Under the pieces are notes generated by a model. It ran no database searches. It worked only from the letters and a program-made list of their open reading frames with translations, and had not been told where the DNA came from. A stretch of 6,826 nucleotides of DNA, taken from assembly GCA_001803705.1 (NCBI GenBank), contig MHDY01000190.1:471-7296 (forward strand), read 5' to 3'. Shown here piece by piece: positions 1-5,275 of this stretch. The DNA is from Nitrospirae bacterium GWC2_56_14 (GTDB lineage Bacteria > Nitrospirota > UBA9217). The position numbers and the translations under genes are program-made. The stretch's first letter is position 1; each line of letters starts with the position of its first letter.

Positions 1-797
1 TCAATGGAACTTTGTTCTGTCGGCTCGAATGCCGCCATGCCGATGCTGGCCTTAAGCCGGTACGCGCCGTTCTCGCGGGCGTTGAACTGGTCCAGGTTCT
101 GCTGCAGCCGGTCCTGGGAAGCCTTCACGCCCTGTTCCGTCGGGTTCACCAGCAGGATAGCGAACTCATCGCCGCCCATGCGGGCAATGATATCGGAGTC
201 GCGATAGCTTTGACGGAAAATGTCGGCCATGGAACACAACGCTTCGTCGCCTGCCCGATGCCCCAGCGTGTCGTTGATCTTCTTGAAATCGTCGAGATCG
301 GCGAACAGAAGGACCAGACTTCCCCGGCTCCGCTGCGCCGACCGGAGCTGCTGTTCCGCCAGGACGAAGAATCCGCGGCGGTTCGGCAGGCCCGTCAATT
401 CGTCGGTGATGGACATCATGCGGAGCCGCTCCTGCAGCCGCACGTGTTTGATGCGGATCATGAGCTCGTTCAGGGAAAAAGGTTTTTTGATGAAATCTGC
501 CGCGCCGGCAGCGATCGCTTCATCATAGGAGAAGTTGTCGATGAAACCGGTGGTGACGATAATGCTCATTTCCGGCAGCAGCCGGTGCGCCCTTTCAGCA
601 AGCACCAGCCCCTTCATGCCGGGCAGAACGATATCGGTCACCAGAACATCGAAGGCCGTTTCGCTCATACGTTCCAGGGCTGCTTCGGCATTGGGGAAGG
701 CTTCGCACACATGTCCCAATCCGGTGAAATACTGCTTCAACAGGCGGGAAAGGACCTCGTCGTCGTCAACAACGATGATGGCGTATTTGTCATCCAT
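1..797 (-). CDS. Response-regulator diguanylate cyclase (REC-GGDEF), 3' end cut off by the window
   Basis: Predicted cytoplasmic two-component output protein that makes the second messenger c-di-GMP from two GTP when its receiver is phosphorylated. I read 265 residues before the left edge; the last 30-40 residues of the GGDEF domain are missing. Receiver, residues about 5-120: acidic pocket D11-D13, phospho-acceptor D55 in TDIVLPGMKG, switch T83, and K105-P106. GGDEF domain, from about 129: the DELTGLPNRR entry motif (132-141), FADLDDFKKIND (165-176), and the active-site loop GGDEF at 208-212. An RxxD inhibitory site (R199-D202) lies just upstream, so product feedback inhibition is expected. 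All key residues are intact, so it should be active. The ATG at 795-797 is the only usual start after the in-frame stop at 834-836, but no clear Shine-Dalgarno precedes it. The cognate histidine kinase is not in the window. Confidence 0.93.
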   Translation of the reverse strand, partial: MDDKYAIIVVDDDEVLSRLLKQYFTGLGHVCEAFPNAEAALERMSETAFDVLVTDIVLPGMKGLVLAERAHRLLPEMSIIVTTGFIDNFSYDEAIAAGAADFIKKPFSLNELMIRIKHVRLQERLRMMSITDELTGLPNRRGFFVLAEQQLRSAQRSRGSLVLLFADLDDFKKINDTLGHRAGDEALCSMADIFRQSYRDSDIIARMGGDEFAILLVNPTEQGVKASQDRLQQNLDQFNARENGAYRLKASIGMAAFEPTEQSSI

Positions 798-832
798 GGC
801 GGAGGTGCGGCGAAAGCCGCGGCAGTTGGGAT

Positions 833-841
833 ACTATAGCA
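833..841 (-). promoter_or_regulatory. Possible extended -10 promoter for the REC-GGDEF gene
   Basis: On the minus strand TGCTATAGT forms an extended -10 element (TGn followed by TATAGT) 35 bases before the ATG of the diguanylate cyclase gene. I see no good -35 at the right distance, which extended -10 promoters tolerate. A start near 826 would give a 5' leader of about 30 bases. The strong terminator at 939-973 upstream means the gene needs its own promoter here, which supports the call. Confidence 0.45.
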
Positions 842-938
842 AATTACGGAGACCGGCACCATAAAAATCTCCCCTTGTTTCTGCTTGGAATGTTTGGCAA
901 CGATGAAGAGAGGGAAGGAGATCCACCGGGCGCGCCGC

Positions 939-973
939 AAAAAAAAGCAGGTCCTGGATAGCAGGACCTGCTT
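939..973 (-). terminator. Strong intrinsic terminator of the cold-shock gene
   Basis: A perfect 12-bp stem (AAGCAGGTCCTG and its complement at 962-973) closes a 5-base loop at 957-961. On the minus strand it is followed directly by eight T (A run at 939-946). It starts about 20 bases after the csp stop codon, so it should end the csp transcript and insulate the downstream diguanylate cyclase gene. Confidence 0.93.
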
Positions 974-991
974 GATCGGGGATGAGCAGGA

Positions 992-1192
992 TTAGAGCTT
1001 TACAACGTTAGCGGCTTTGGGGCCCTTGGGGGAATCGACAACGTCGAATTCCACTTGCTGACCTTCTGCCAGGGACTTGAATCCGCTGTCCTGGATGTCG
1101 CCGAAATGCACGAACACATCTCCGCCCTTTTCACGGGTAATGAATCCAAATCCTTTGGAATCGTTGAACCACTTCACGGTACCTTTTTCCAT
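992..1192 (-). CDS. Cold-shock domain protein, CspA family
   Basis: A 66-residue single cold-shock domain, the full family length. These small cytoplasmic beta-barrel proteins bind single-stranded RNA and DNA, melt RNA secondary structure and act as RNA chaperones and transcription antiterminators. The sequence shows the family start MEKGTVKWFN with W8, the RNP1 motif KGFGFI at 13-18, the RNP2 motif VFVHF at 26-30, and the usual C-terminal GPKAANV. The ATG at 1190-1192 is preceded by a clear AAGGAGG ribosome binding site. It has its own strong promoter at 1308-1336, a leader of about 110 bases holding a hairpin with a T run, and a strong terminator at 939-973. It is therefore probably a single-gene transcription unit. 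Which csp paralogue it is, and whether cold induces it, cannot be told from the sequence. Confidence 0.96.
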   Translation of the reverse strand: MEKGTVKWFNDSKGFGFITREKGGDVFVHFGDIQDSGFKSLAEGQQVEFDVVDSPKGPKAANVVKL

Positions 1193-1241
1193 GGTGAGCT
1201 ACCTCCTTCTGGTGAAATTGAAGCTGACGGAAACGCGCCAC

Positions 1242-1272
1242 AAAAAACCGCAAAAAGAAATCTCTTTGCGGT
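1242..1272 (-). promoter_or_regulatory. Terminator-like hairpin in the csp 5' leader
   Basis: Bases 1247-1254 (ACCGCAAA) pair perfectly with 1265-1272, leaving a 10-base interior that can partly pair further. On the minus strand the stem runs into six T (A run at 1242-1247). The shape is that of an intrinsic terminator, but it lies between the csp promoter and the csp ribosome binding site, inside the predicted 5' leader. It could be an attenuator controlled by antitermination, a cold-sensitive leader structure, or a terminator of read-through from upstream. The stem is AT-rich in its upper half, so termination may be partial. Confidence 0.6.
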
Positions 1273-1307
1273 CTCCCAACAAATGACTTCCGGAACTTCT
1301 GGCGAGA

Positions 1308-1336
1308 ATAATGCCATTTGCCCGTGTATATGTCAA
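1308..1336 (-). promoter_or_regulatory. Sigma70-type promoter of the cold-shock gene
   Basis: On the minus strand a perfect -35 TTGACA (1331-1336) is followed after 17 bases by CATTAT (1308-1313), which matches 4 of 6 -10 positions. The predicted start is near 1301, giving a 5' leader of about 109 bases before the csp ATG. A long leader of this kind is typical of cold-inducible csp genes. Confidence 0.75.
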
Positions 1337-1446
1337 GGAGAATTATTGGTTTTCGCGTTGTCGGCATCAGGGGCATTCGCAAACAGATGAACCCGGACAA
1401 GAATGCACTTCGACAGAGTAAAGCGATCAGCCATTGTGTTTGTACA

Positions 1447-1472
1447 ATCTGCGGCCATCTGCGAAATCTGCG
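1447..1472. repeat. Three spaced copies of ATCTGCG
   Basis: The heptamer ATCTGCG occurs at 1447-1453, 1457-1463 and 1466-1472, spaced 10 and 9 bases apart. It sits in the 319-bp gap between the receiver-PilZ gene and the csp promoter. I see no gene in this part of the gap (1337-1511). It resembles the degenerate short repeats found in the other gaps of the window, though the unit differs. Confidence 0.55.
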
Positions 1473-1511
1473 GACAAAAAGGTTTTCCTCCGGGCTCGCC
1501 GCGGGTAAGCC

Positions 1512-2276
1512 TTATTGCGCCGGGATGTCCCGCATGATCTGCCCCTTGATGAAGTTCCTGAGCAGTTCCAGGTCCGTTGGCGATATCTCGACGAACTTCA
1601 TGGCCATGCCCGGTGCTTCAAAAAAACCGCTGTTCATGACGACCGTTCTCAGCACCATCGCCTTGAGCTTGACCGGAATAGAGTGGATCATGAGCGTTAC
1701 CGGAAGAACGGCGTTGACCTGACGGGAACTGAGCGTACACACGAATATGCCGTTCTCCGAAAGCTCCGAAACATATTCGGTGCCGGCAATATTTCCTGTT
1801 GCGGCAAGGCCCCCCACTCTGACCGGCAGGAGGGTGCGCAGTCGAATATGCTGTCGCGGCGTGCTCTCCGTTGCCCGCTGGATGACGCTGTACAGCGCGC
1901 CGGGATCCGCGGGTTTCTTCAGAAAAGCGACACACCCCGATGCCCGGCACATCTTTTCCCGGTTCGGGTCGTTTTGCGACGTATGGATCATGACGGGAAT
2001 GTCCTTGGTCCTGGGGTCATGCCTCAGACGGACCAGCATTTCCAGACCGGACATCTGCGGGAGGGTAAGTTCGGTGATCACCAGCGCCGGCAGGGCCGTT
2101 TCCATGACCTTTAATGCGTCTTCGGCCGTGTTCGTAATGTACACGTCATAGTCCATCCGTTGAAGGATCATGCCCGTCGTGAACAGGTCGCGGACGTAGC
2201 CGTCCACGAGAATGGCAAAGCTTTTTTTGCGGTCCGGTGTCCTGACGGTGGTTTCCTGAACAGGAGGCTCAGTCAC
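1512..2276 (-). CDS. Degenerate receiver domain fused to a PilZ domain
   Basis: A 254-residue cytoplasmic protein with two domains. A receiver-like domain at about 18-135 keeps D25, the LPQMSGLEML turn (72-81), T99 and K121-P122. The phospho-acceptor Asp is replaced by Glu (E69 in ITELTLP) and the acidic pair is reduced to D25-G26, so normal Asp phosphorylation is unlikely. A PilZ domain at about 140-245 has an RxxxR motif at R141-R145 and the second motif as ELSENG (171-176), with Glu in place of the usual Asp or Asn. PilZ domains bind c-di-GMP, so the protein may pass that signal to a partner, but the altered second motif makes binding uncertain. It begins with GTG at 2276, about 10 bases after AGAGAG; there is no upstream in-frame ATG or GTG before a stop. 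No DNA-binding or enzyme domain is present. Confidence 0.85.
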   Translation of the reverse strand: MTEPPVQETTVRTPDRKKSFAILVDGYVRDLFTTGMILQRMDYDVYITNTAEDALKVMETALPALVITELTLPQMSGLEMLVRLRHDPRTKDIPVMIHTSQNDPNREKMCRASGCVAFLKKPADPGALYSVIQRATESTPRQHIRLRTLLPVRVGGLAATGNIAGTEYVSELSENGIFVCTLSSRQVNAVLPVTLMIHSIPVKLKAMVLRTVVMNSGFFEAPGMAMKFVEISPTDLELLRNFIKGQIMRDIPAQ

Positions 2277-2306
2277 GGGAACAACTCTCTTTCGCCTGAA
2301 AATCCT

Positions 2307-2351
2307 CCCCTCGCTATCCTCTCCCCAGGAGGGGAAGGGCAGAGCGAGGGG
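2307..2351. repeat. Palindromic intergenic repeat (REP-like hairpin)
   Basis: CCCCTCGCT at 2307-2315 is repeated inverted at 2343-2351, and a second stem TCCCC/GGGGA (2322-2326 with 2331-2335) lies inside it around an AGGA loop. The result is a two-tiered hairpin in the 170-bp gap between the lipoprotein gene and the receiver-PilZ gene. On the minus strand it is followed by GAGGATTTT, so it could end some fba-lipoprotein transcripts. It also looks like the dispersed palindromic repeats of environmental genomes. I see no gene in the rest of this gap. Confidence 0.6.
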
Positions 2352-2446
2352 TCTTCATTGACCGGTATGCAGACTGGTCCGCATGAATGTTTTTTCATGA
2401 TCTCAGACAGGTACGGCTCCAGCAGGTGAAGGCGCAGCGCAATCCA

Positions 2447-3034
2447 TTACTGCTTGCTTCCCAGGCGGACCAGGAATGCCGGATCGCCGAGCATCTTTTT
2501 GACCGCGTCAGCCAGGGCCAAGCCGGCCAGCTTATCGGCCTCTGCCTGCATCGAACCGGTGCTCGTGACGCTCGATGCGGCAGCGCCCTCATATTCTTTT
2601 GCCCAGCCCACGGATGACGAGACCACGACCCGTACGGCGAACCGCATCTGGTCCCTGGTCTCGCTGAAGGTGATCTCCGGCACGGCGACGCTCAGCACCA
2701 CCGGGGCATCGCTCCGCATCCGCGCCCCGCGCACGGCAAGCTCCCGGGACAGGGATTCCACCAGCCGCTTTGACCACGCCTGCCGGTTTCCGCGAAAACC
2801 CGACCGCCCTTGTTTGACGGTCAGGATGTCCTGCTCTGCCGGGTCCTTCTCCGCATTCACCACAAGGAGAGAGACCGCGGACAAAGACAGCCCGTCAAAT
2901 CCCCTGACAGGCGGCAGCGCTTTCGGCATGACACTGTAGCTGCTGCAGCCGCCAAGCAGCACCCCGCACAAAACCAGCACGGGCATGTTGATACGCATTG
3001 CTCCGGAGGCACGGTGCAGGCTGGCCGTTCTCAT
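2447..3034 (-). CDS. Putative lipoprotein of unknown function, coupled to fba
   Basis: A 195-residue predicted lipoprotein. A hydrophobic stretch from about P18 ends in the lipobox LLGGC with the lipidated Cys at C30, followed by SSYS, so export and anchoring to the outer or inner membrane are expected. The rest is soluble alternating beta and alpha. A helical part near 85-105 (WSKRLVESLSRELAVRG) is followed by strands VVLSVAVPEITF and MRFAVRVVVSSSVGW. The C-terminal helix runs from about 158 to the end (MQAEADKLAGLALADAVKKMLGDPAFLVRL). This order weakly resembles YajG-like or ABC-transport-auxiliary lipoproteins; I do not claim membership. The first ATG lies one base after the fba stop, suggesting coupled translation. 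An internal ATG at 2998 (residue 13) would give a tidier signal peptide and is a real alternative start. Confidence 0.78.
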   Translation of the reverse strand: MRTASLHRASGAMRINMPVLVLCGVLLGGCSSYSVMPKALPPVRGFDGLSLSAVSLLVVNAEKDPAEQDILTVKQGRSGFRGNRQAWSKRLVESLSRELAVRGARMRSDAPVVLSVAVPEITFSETRDQMRFAVRVVVSSSVGWAKEYEGAAASSVTSTGSMQAEADKLAGLALADAVKKMLGDPAFLVRLGSKQ

Positions 3035-3035
3035 A

Positions 3036-4034
3036 TCACGCCTGCCCGGCTGAACCGAGCACTTCTTTGTTCTTATGAATGATCATCTTGATCAGTTCGT
3101 CGCGGGCCGGTCCCAGGTACTTTCTCGGATCGAACTCGGCCGGCTTTTCGGCCAGGGTTTTCCGGATCAGCGCGGTCATGGCCAGGCGGCCATCGCTGTC
3201 GATGTTGACCTTGCAGACCGCGCTCCGCGCAGCCTTGCGGAGCTGTTCTTCGGGAATGCCCACGGCGTCCTTCATGGCCCCACCGTTCTTGTTGATCATC
3301 TCAATATACTCGGGGATCACCGACGACGCACCGTGCAGGACGATAGGGAAGCCGGGGATGCGCTTTTCGATCTCTTCAAGGATGTCGAACCGGAGCGGCG
3401 GCGGCACCAGGACCCCGCGCGCATCGCGCGTGCACTGCGCGGGTTTAAATTTCATCGCCCCGTGGGAGGTGCCGATCGAGATGGCCAGGGAATCGACGTT
3501 CGTCTTCTTCACAAAATCCTCGACCTCCTCGGGCCTCGTATAGGTGGACTTCTCGGCAACCACAGCGTCCTCGATGCCGGCCAGGACCCCGAGCTCGCCT
3601 TCGACGACCACGCCGTTGGCATGGGCGTATTCAACGACCTGCCTGGTAAGCTTCACGTTGTCTTCGTAGGAATGATGGGACCCGTCGATCATGACCGACG
3701 AGAAGCCGGAATCAATGCAGGATTTGCAGAGCTCGAAGGTGTCGCCGTGGTCCAGATGGAGCGAGAACTTCACCGGCGACCCCGCGTCCTTGATCATCGC
3801 CACTGCCCCCATGGCGAGGAACCGGAGCAGGGTCTGGTTGGCGTATTTCCGCGCGCCGCTCGAAACCTGCAGGATGAACGGGGACTTTGATTCAACGCAG
3901 CCCATCACGATCGCCTGCAGCTGCTCCATATTATTAAAGTTATACGCCGGGATCGCGTATTTGCCCTTCATCGCTTTCGCGAACATCTCCGTGGTCGTGA
4001 CCAGTCCGATGTCCTTGTATGAGACCTTCTCCAT
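3036..4034 (-). CDS. fba: Fructose-1,6-bisphosphate aldolase, class II
   Basis: A 332-residue zinc-dependent TIM-barrel enzyme that reversibly splits fructose-1,6-bisphosphate into glyceraldehyde-3-phosphate and dihydroxyacetone phosphate, in cytoplasmic glycolysis and gluconeogenesis. Family marks in order: AIPAYNFNN (27-35), the HLDHGD motif with catalytic D95 and zinc ligand H96, E147 in EGELG, zinc ligand H191 in GTSHG, zinc ligand H234 in LHGASS, and the phosphate-binding NIDSD at 277-281. All are present and the protein looks intact. The ATG at 4034 is preceded by AGGAGGA eight bases upstream, a strong ribosome binding site. A promoter fits at 4107-4136. The stop at 3036-3038 is one base from the start of the lipoprotein gene, so both are probably read from the same mRNA. 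Related class II enzymes acting on tagatose-bisphosphate are a less likely alternative. Confidence 0.95.
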   Translation of the reverse strand: MEKVSYKDIGLVTTTEMFAKAMKGKYAIPAYNFNNMEQLQAIVMGCVESKSPFILQVSSGARKYANQTLLRFLAMGAVAMIKDAGSPVKFSLHLDHGDTFELCKSCIDSGFSSVMIDGSHHSYEDNVKLTRQVVEYAHANGVVVEGELGVLAGIEDAVVAEKSTYTRPEEVEDFVKKTNVDSLAISIGTSHGAMKFKPAQCTRDARGVLVPPPLRFDILEEIEKRIPGFPIVLHGASSVIPEYIEMINKNGGAMKDAVGIPEEQLRKAARSAVCKVNIDSDGRLAMTALIRKTLAEKPAEFDPRKYLGPARDELIKMIIHKNKEVLGSAGQA

Positions 4035-4106
4035 GCTTTATTCCTCCTGATTAAGAGTTTACTCCGCGAAGAAACGACCTCACAGAGTTAGGCTGATTGC
4101 GGGCGT

Positions 4107-4136
4107 ATCTTATCATGAAGTTCGGGCAAACTGCAA
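4107..4136 (-). promoter_or_regulatory. Probable promoter of fba
   Basis: On the minus strand TTGCAG (4131-4136) is followed after 18 bases by TAAGAT (4107-4112), and TGA just before it makes an extended -10. Initiation near 4100 would give a 5' leader of about 65 bases ending in the strong fba ribosome binding site. The leader (4035-4100) shows no obvious riboswitch. Confidence 0.55.
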
Positions 4137-4226
4137 GTGCCTGTCTGGAAATTGAACGCGGTCACGGTGAAGGGGATGTTGACTCGTTGATTATGAATAA
4201 AATTCTACTTAAAACAGCAAGAGTAT

Positions 4227-4325
4227 TTTGCCACGAAGACTCGAAGTCACGAAGAACAACAAGAACTGTTCAATGTTTCTGCTGAATGATTAGGGTTAAG
4301 CCGTACTTCGTGTCTTCGTGGCAAA
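4227..4325. repeat. Inverted-repeat element built from CACGAAGA-type octamers
   Basis: The 21 bases at 4227-4247 return as an inverted copy at 4305-4325 with a single mismatch, bounding a 99-bp element with a 57-base centre. The left arm contains an octamer satellite: CACGAAGA (4232-4239), CTCGAAGT (4240-4247) and CACGAAGA (4248-4255). The right arm read on the minus strand has two such units. There is no transposase or convincing reading frame inside. The element fills most of the 354-bp gap between the phospholipase-like gene and fba; apart from it and the fba promoter I see nothing in that gap. In RNA it could form a long hairpin. Confidence 0.8.
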
Positions 4326-4366
4326 TTTTGGTTCCGGCTTGTCTGGGTTAAGAACATACAGGAAAG

Positions 4367-4390
4367 GTAAAACGATACAGAAGGATCGTT
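4367..4390 (-). terminator. Weak candidate terminator at the end of the phospholipase-like gene
   Basis: AACGAT at 4371-4376 pairs with ATCGTT at 4385-4390 across an 8-base loop, and on the minus strand the stem leads into TTTTACC. The stem is only 6 bp and AT-rich, and it overlaps the stop codon of the gene, so it would be a poor terminator. The inverted-repeat element at 4227-4325 downstream may do more of the work. Confidence 0.3.
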
Positions 4391-5072
4391 AAAGCGGGTT
4401 TTTCTGAAGCACCGCGGCATCGGTGCCGTTCTGGAGCAGGTCGATCATGCGGGAGAGGGATTCTTCATGAAGATCATGGATAAGCACCCGGTCCACGCCG
4501 CGCCGTCGTTTTTTATTCAGGACCGACAGGAGCACCATGCTCTTGTAGATGCGCTTGTTGGTCTTGAAGGAGAACAGATACGGGTCGAGGGCGTTCTCCA
4601 AGAGCAGGTCGCTGCGCTTGCGCACGGCCCTGCTGATCGCCACCGTCTGGAGCCAATAGCTCTTGTCGATGATGCTGTCGGCCTTCAGTTCGATCCAGGT
4701 ATGCCCCATGTTCCCCAGCTCATCCGTCAGGGTCTCATGGGCCACCGTATCCGCTGCGAGGTGGCTGAGGTAGCCATAGGCAAAGGCCCGCTCAGGCCAT
4801 TGCTCCGCCTGATCAAGGAGCTTGAGGCCCACCTCCCAGGAGTGCGAACTTTTGTCGTCAGGGAGATATTTTTTGCCGATAATGATGTCGGCCATGATGT
4901 TCCCATAGAGGAAGTCCTGCTTATGTTTTTTCAGGAGCGCCAGAATGCCGGCAGGGATGAGGGGAGCACAGGACAGCAGTTCATTGCCCAGAAACATGTG
5001 GGTCATGGGACCCCATGCAAAGGAGACCGTTGGAACCAGGATGAGTCCGATGATAAGTGCAAGATAATACAT
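4389..5072 (-). CDS. Exported zinc-dependent phospholipase C-like protein
   Basis: Counting from the ATG at 5072 the protein has 227 residues. Residues 1-19 form a hydrophobic signal sequence (MYYLALIIGLILVPTVSFA) ending in a likely cleavage site before W20. A mature N-terminus of Trp-Gly fits the zinc-dependent phospholipase C family, where the terminal Trp itself binds zinc. Candidate metal ligands follow in family order: H25 in GPMTH, D62 in FLYGNIMADI, H77 in SHSW, then H104, D108 and H112 in YGYLSHLAADTVAHE. The C-terminal 120 residues are helical and basic (KKRRRGVDRV) and less clear. A phospholipid or other phosphodiester substrate is expected, but none can be named. The signal sequence has no positive n-region. 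A TTG at 5079-5081 is an alternative start and directly follows an in-frame TGA. No good ribosome binding site precedes either start. Confidence 0.8.
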   Translation of the reverse strand: MYYLALIIGLILVPTVSFAWGPMTHMFLGNELLSCAPLIPAGILALLKKHKQDFLYGNIMADIIIGKKYLPDDKSSHSWEVGLKLLDQAEQWPERAFAYGYLSHLAADTVAHETLTDELGNMGHTWIELKADSIIDKSYWLQTVAISRAVRKRSDLLLENALDPYLFSFKTNKRIYKSMVLLSVLNKKRRRGVDRVLIHDLHEESLSRMIDLLQNGTDAAVLQKNPL

Positions 5073-5081
5073 AATGATCAA

Positions 5082-5159
5082 TCAGTATAAAATAAAAGAT
5101 GAGACCTGATTACGGGATAATGCAGCTACAAGCCGCCTGCGCAGGAACCCAGACGGCAT
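5082..5159 (-). other. Short leader reading frame (25 codons) in frame with the phospholipase-like gene
   Basis: An ATG at 5157-5159 opens 25 codons that begin MPSGFLRRRL and end SSFILY, closed by TGA at 5082-5084. An AGGAG lies 9 bases before this ATG; it is also 5 bases before an ATG at 5161-5163 that opens a different 17-codon frame. The next codon after the TGA is the TTG of the phospholipase-like frame, so the two share one frame split by one stop. The peptide is basic (RRR) in front of a hydrophobic end, which is what the downstream signal sequence lacks. It may be a coupling leader peptide, a recoded N-terminus or a nonsense-mutated start. Confidence 0.35.
5132..5157 (-). promoter_or_regulatory. 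Hairpin in the leader of the phospholipase-like gene
   Basis: Bases 5150-5157 and 5132-5139 form an 8-bp stem with one G-U pair and a 10-base loop in the minus-strand transcript. It begins within the ATG of the 25-codon leader frame. It could modulate translation of the leader; no T run follows, so it is not a terminator. Confidence 0.35.
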
Positions 5160-5175
5160 CCATGCAAACTCCTGA

Positions 5176-5205
5176 ATGTTACCCCTTTCATCAGGAACAA
5201 GTCAA
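5176..5205 (-). promoter_or_regulatory. Sigma70-type promoter of the phospholipase-like gene
   Basis: On the minus strand TTGACT (5200-5205) is followed after 18 bases by TAACAT (5176-5181). Initiation near 5169 would place the AGGAG ribosome binding site and the leader frame directly at the 5' end of the mRNA, with about 97 bases before the ATG of the phospholipase-like gene. A second, weaker -10-like TATACT at 5084-5089 would give an almost leaderless mRNA. Confidence 0.6.
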
Positions 5206-5275
5206 TAGAAAAGGATTGGAAACTTTGTCTCCTCCTGCGCAAAAAGCCTTTGTTATCGTTCAGGAAACCTAGGGG

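Noticed and set aside
12..839. Plus-strand open frame of 275 codons
   Set aside because: It lies opposite the receiver-GGDEF gene, whose motifs are unmistakable on the minus strand. The plus-strand product has no recognisable domain.
1131..1400. Minus-strand open frame of 89 codons overlapping the csp start
   Set aside because: It spans the csp promoter, leader and first codons in another frame and has no ribosome site or known motif.
1401..1511. Possible terminator after the receiver-PilZ gene
   Set aside because: Only very short stems (AGG/CCT before TTTTT, and GGCT/AGCC) can be drawn; they are too weak to call.
2273..2398. 41-codon minus-strand frame whose TGA overlaps the GTG start of the receiver-PilZ gene (GTGA)
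   Set aside because: The overlap looks like coupling, but most of the frame is the palindromic repeat at 2307-2351 and there is no good ribosome site, so a chance frame through a repeat is more likely.
3075..3890. Plus-strand open frame of 271 codons opposite fba
   Set aside because: It is the mirror of a highly conserved aldolase gene in GC-rich sequence, and its translation (rich in Arg, Asp, His) shows no family motif.
4227..4325. CRISPR array or transposon end
   Set aside because: The repeats are inverted, not direct with unique spacers, and no transposase or cas gene is near.
4467..5090. Plus-strand open frame of 207 codons opposite the phospholipase-like gene
   Set aside because: No recognisable domain; the minus-strand product has a signal sequence and ordered metal ligands.
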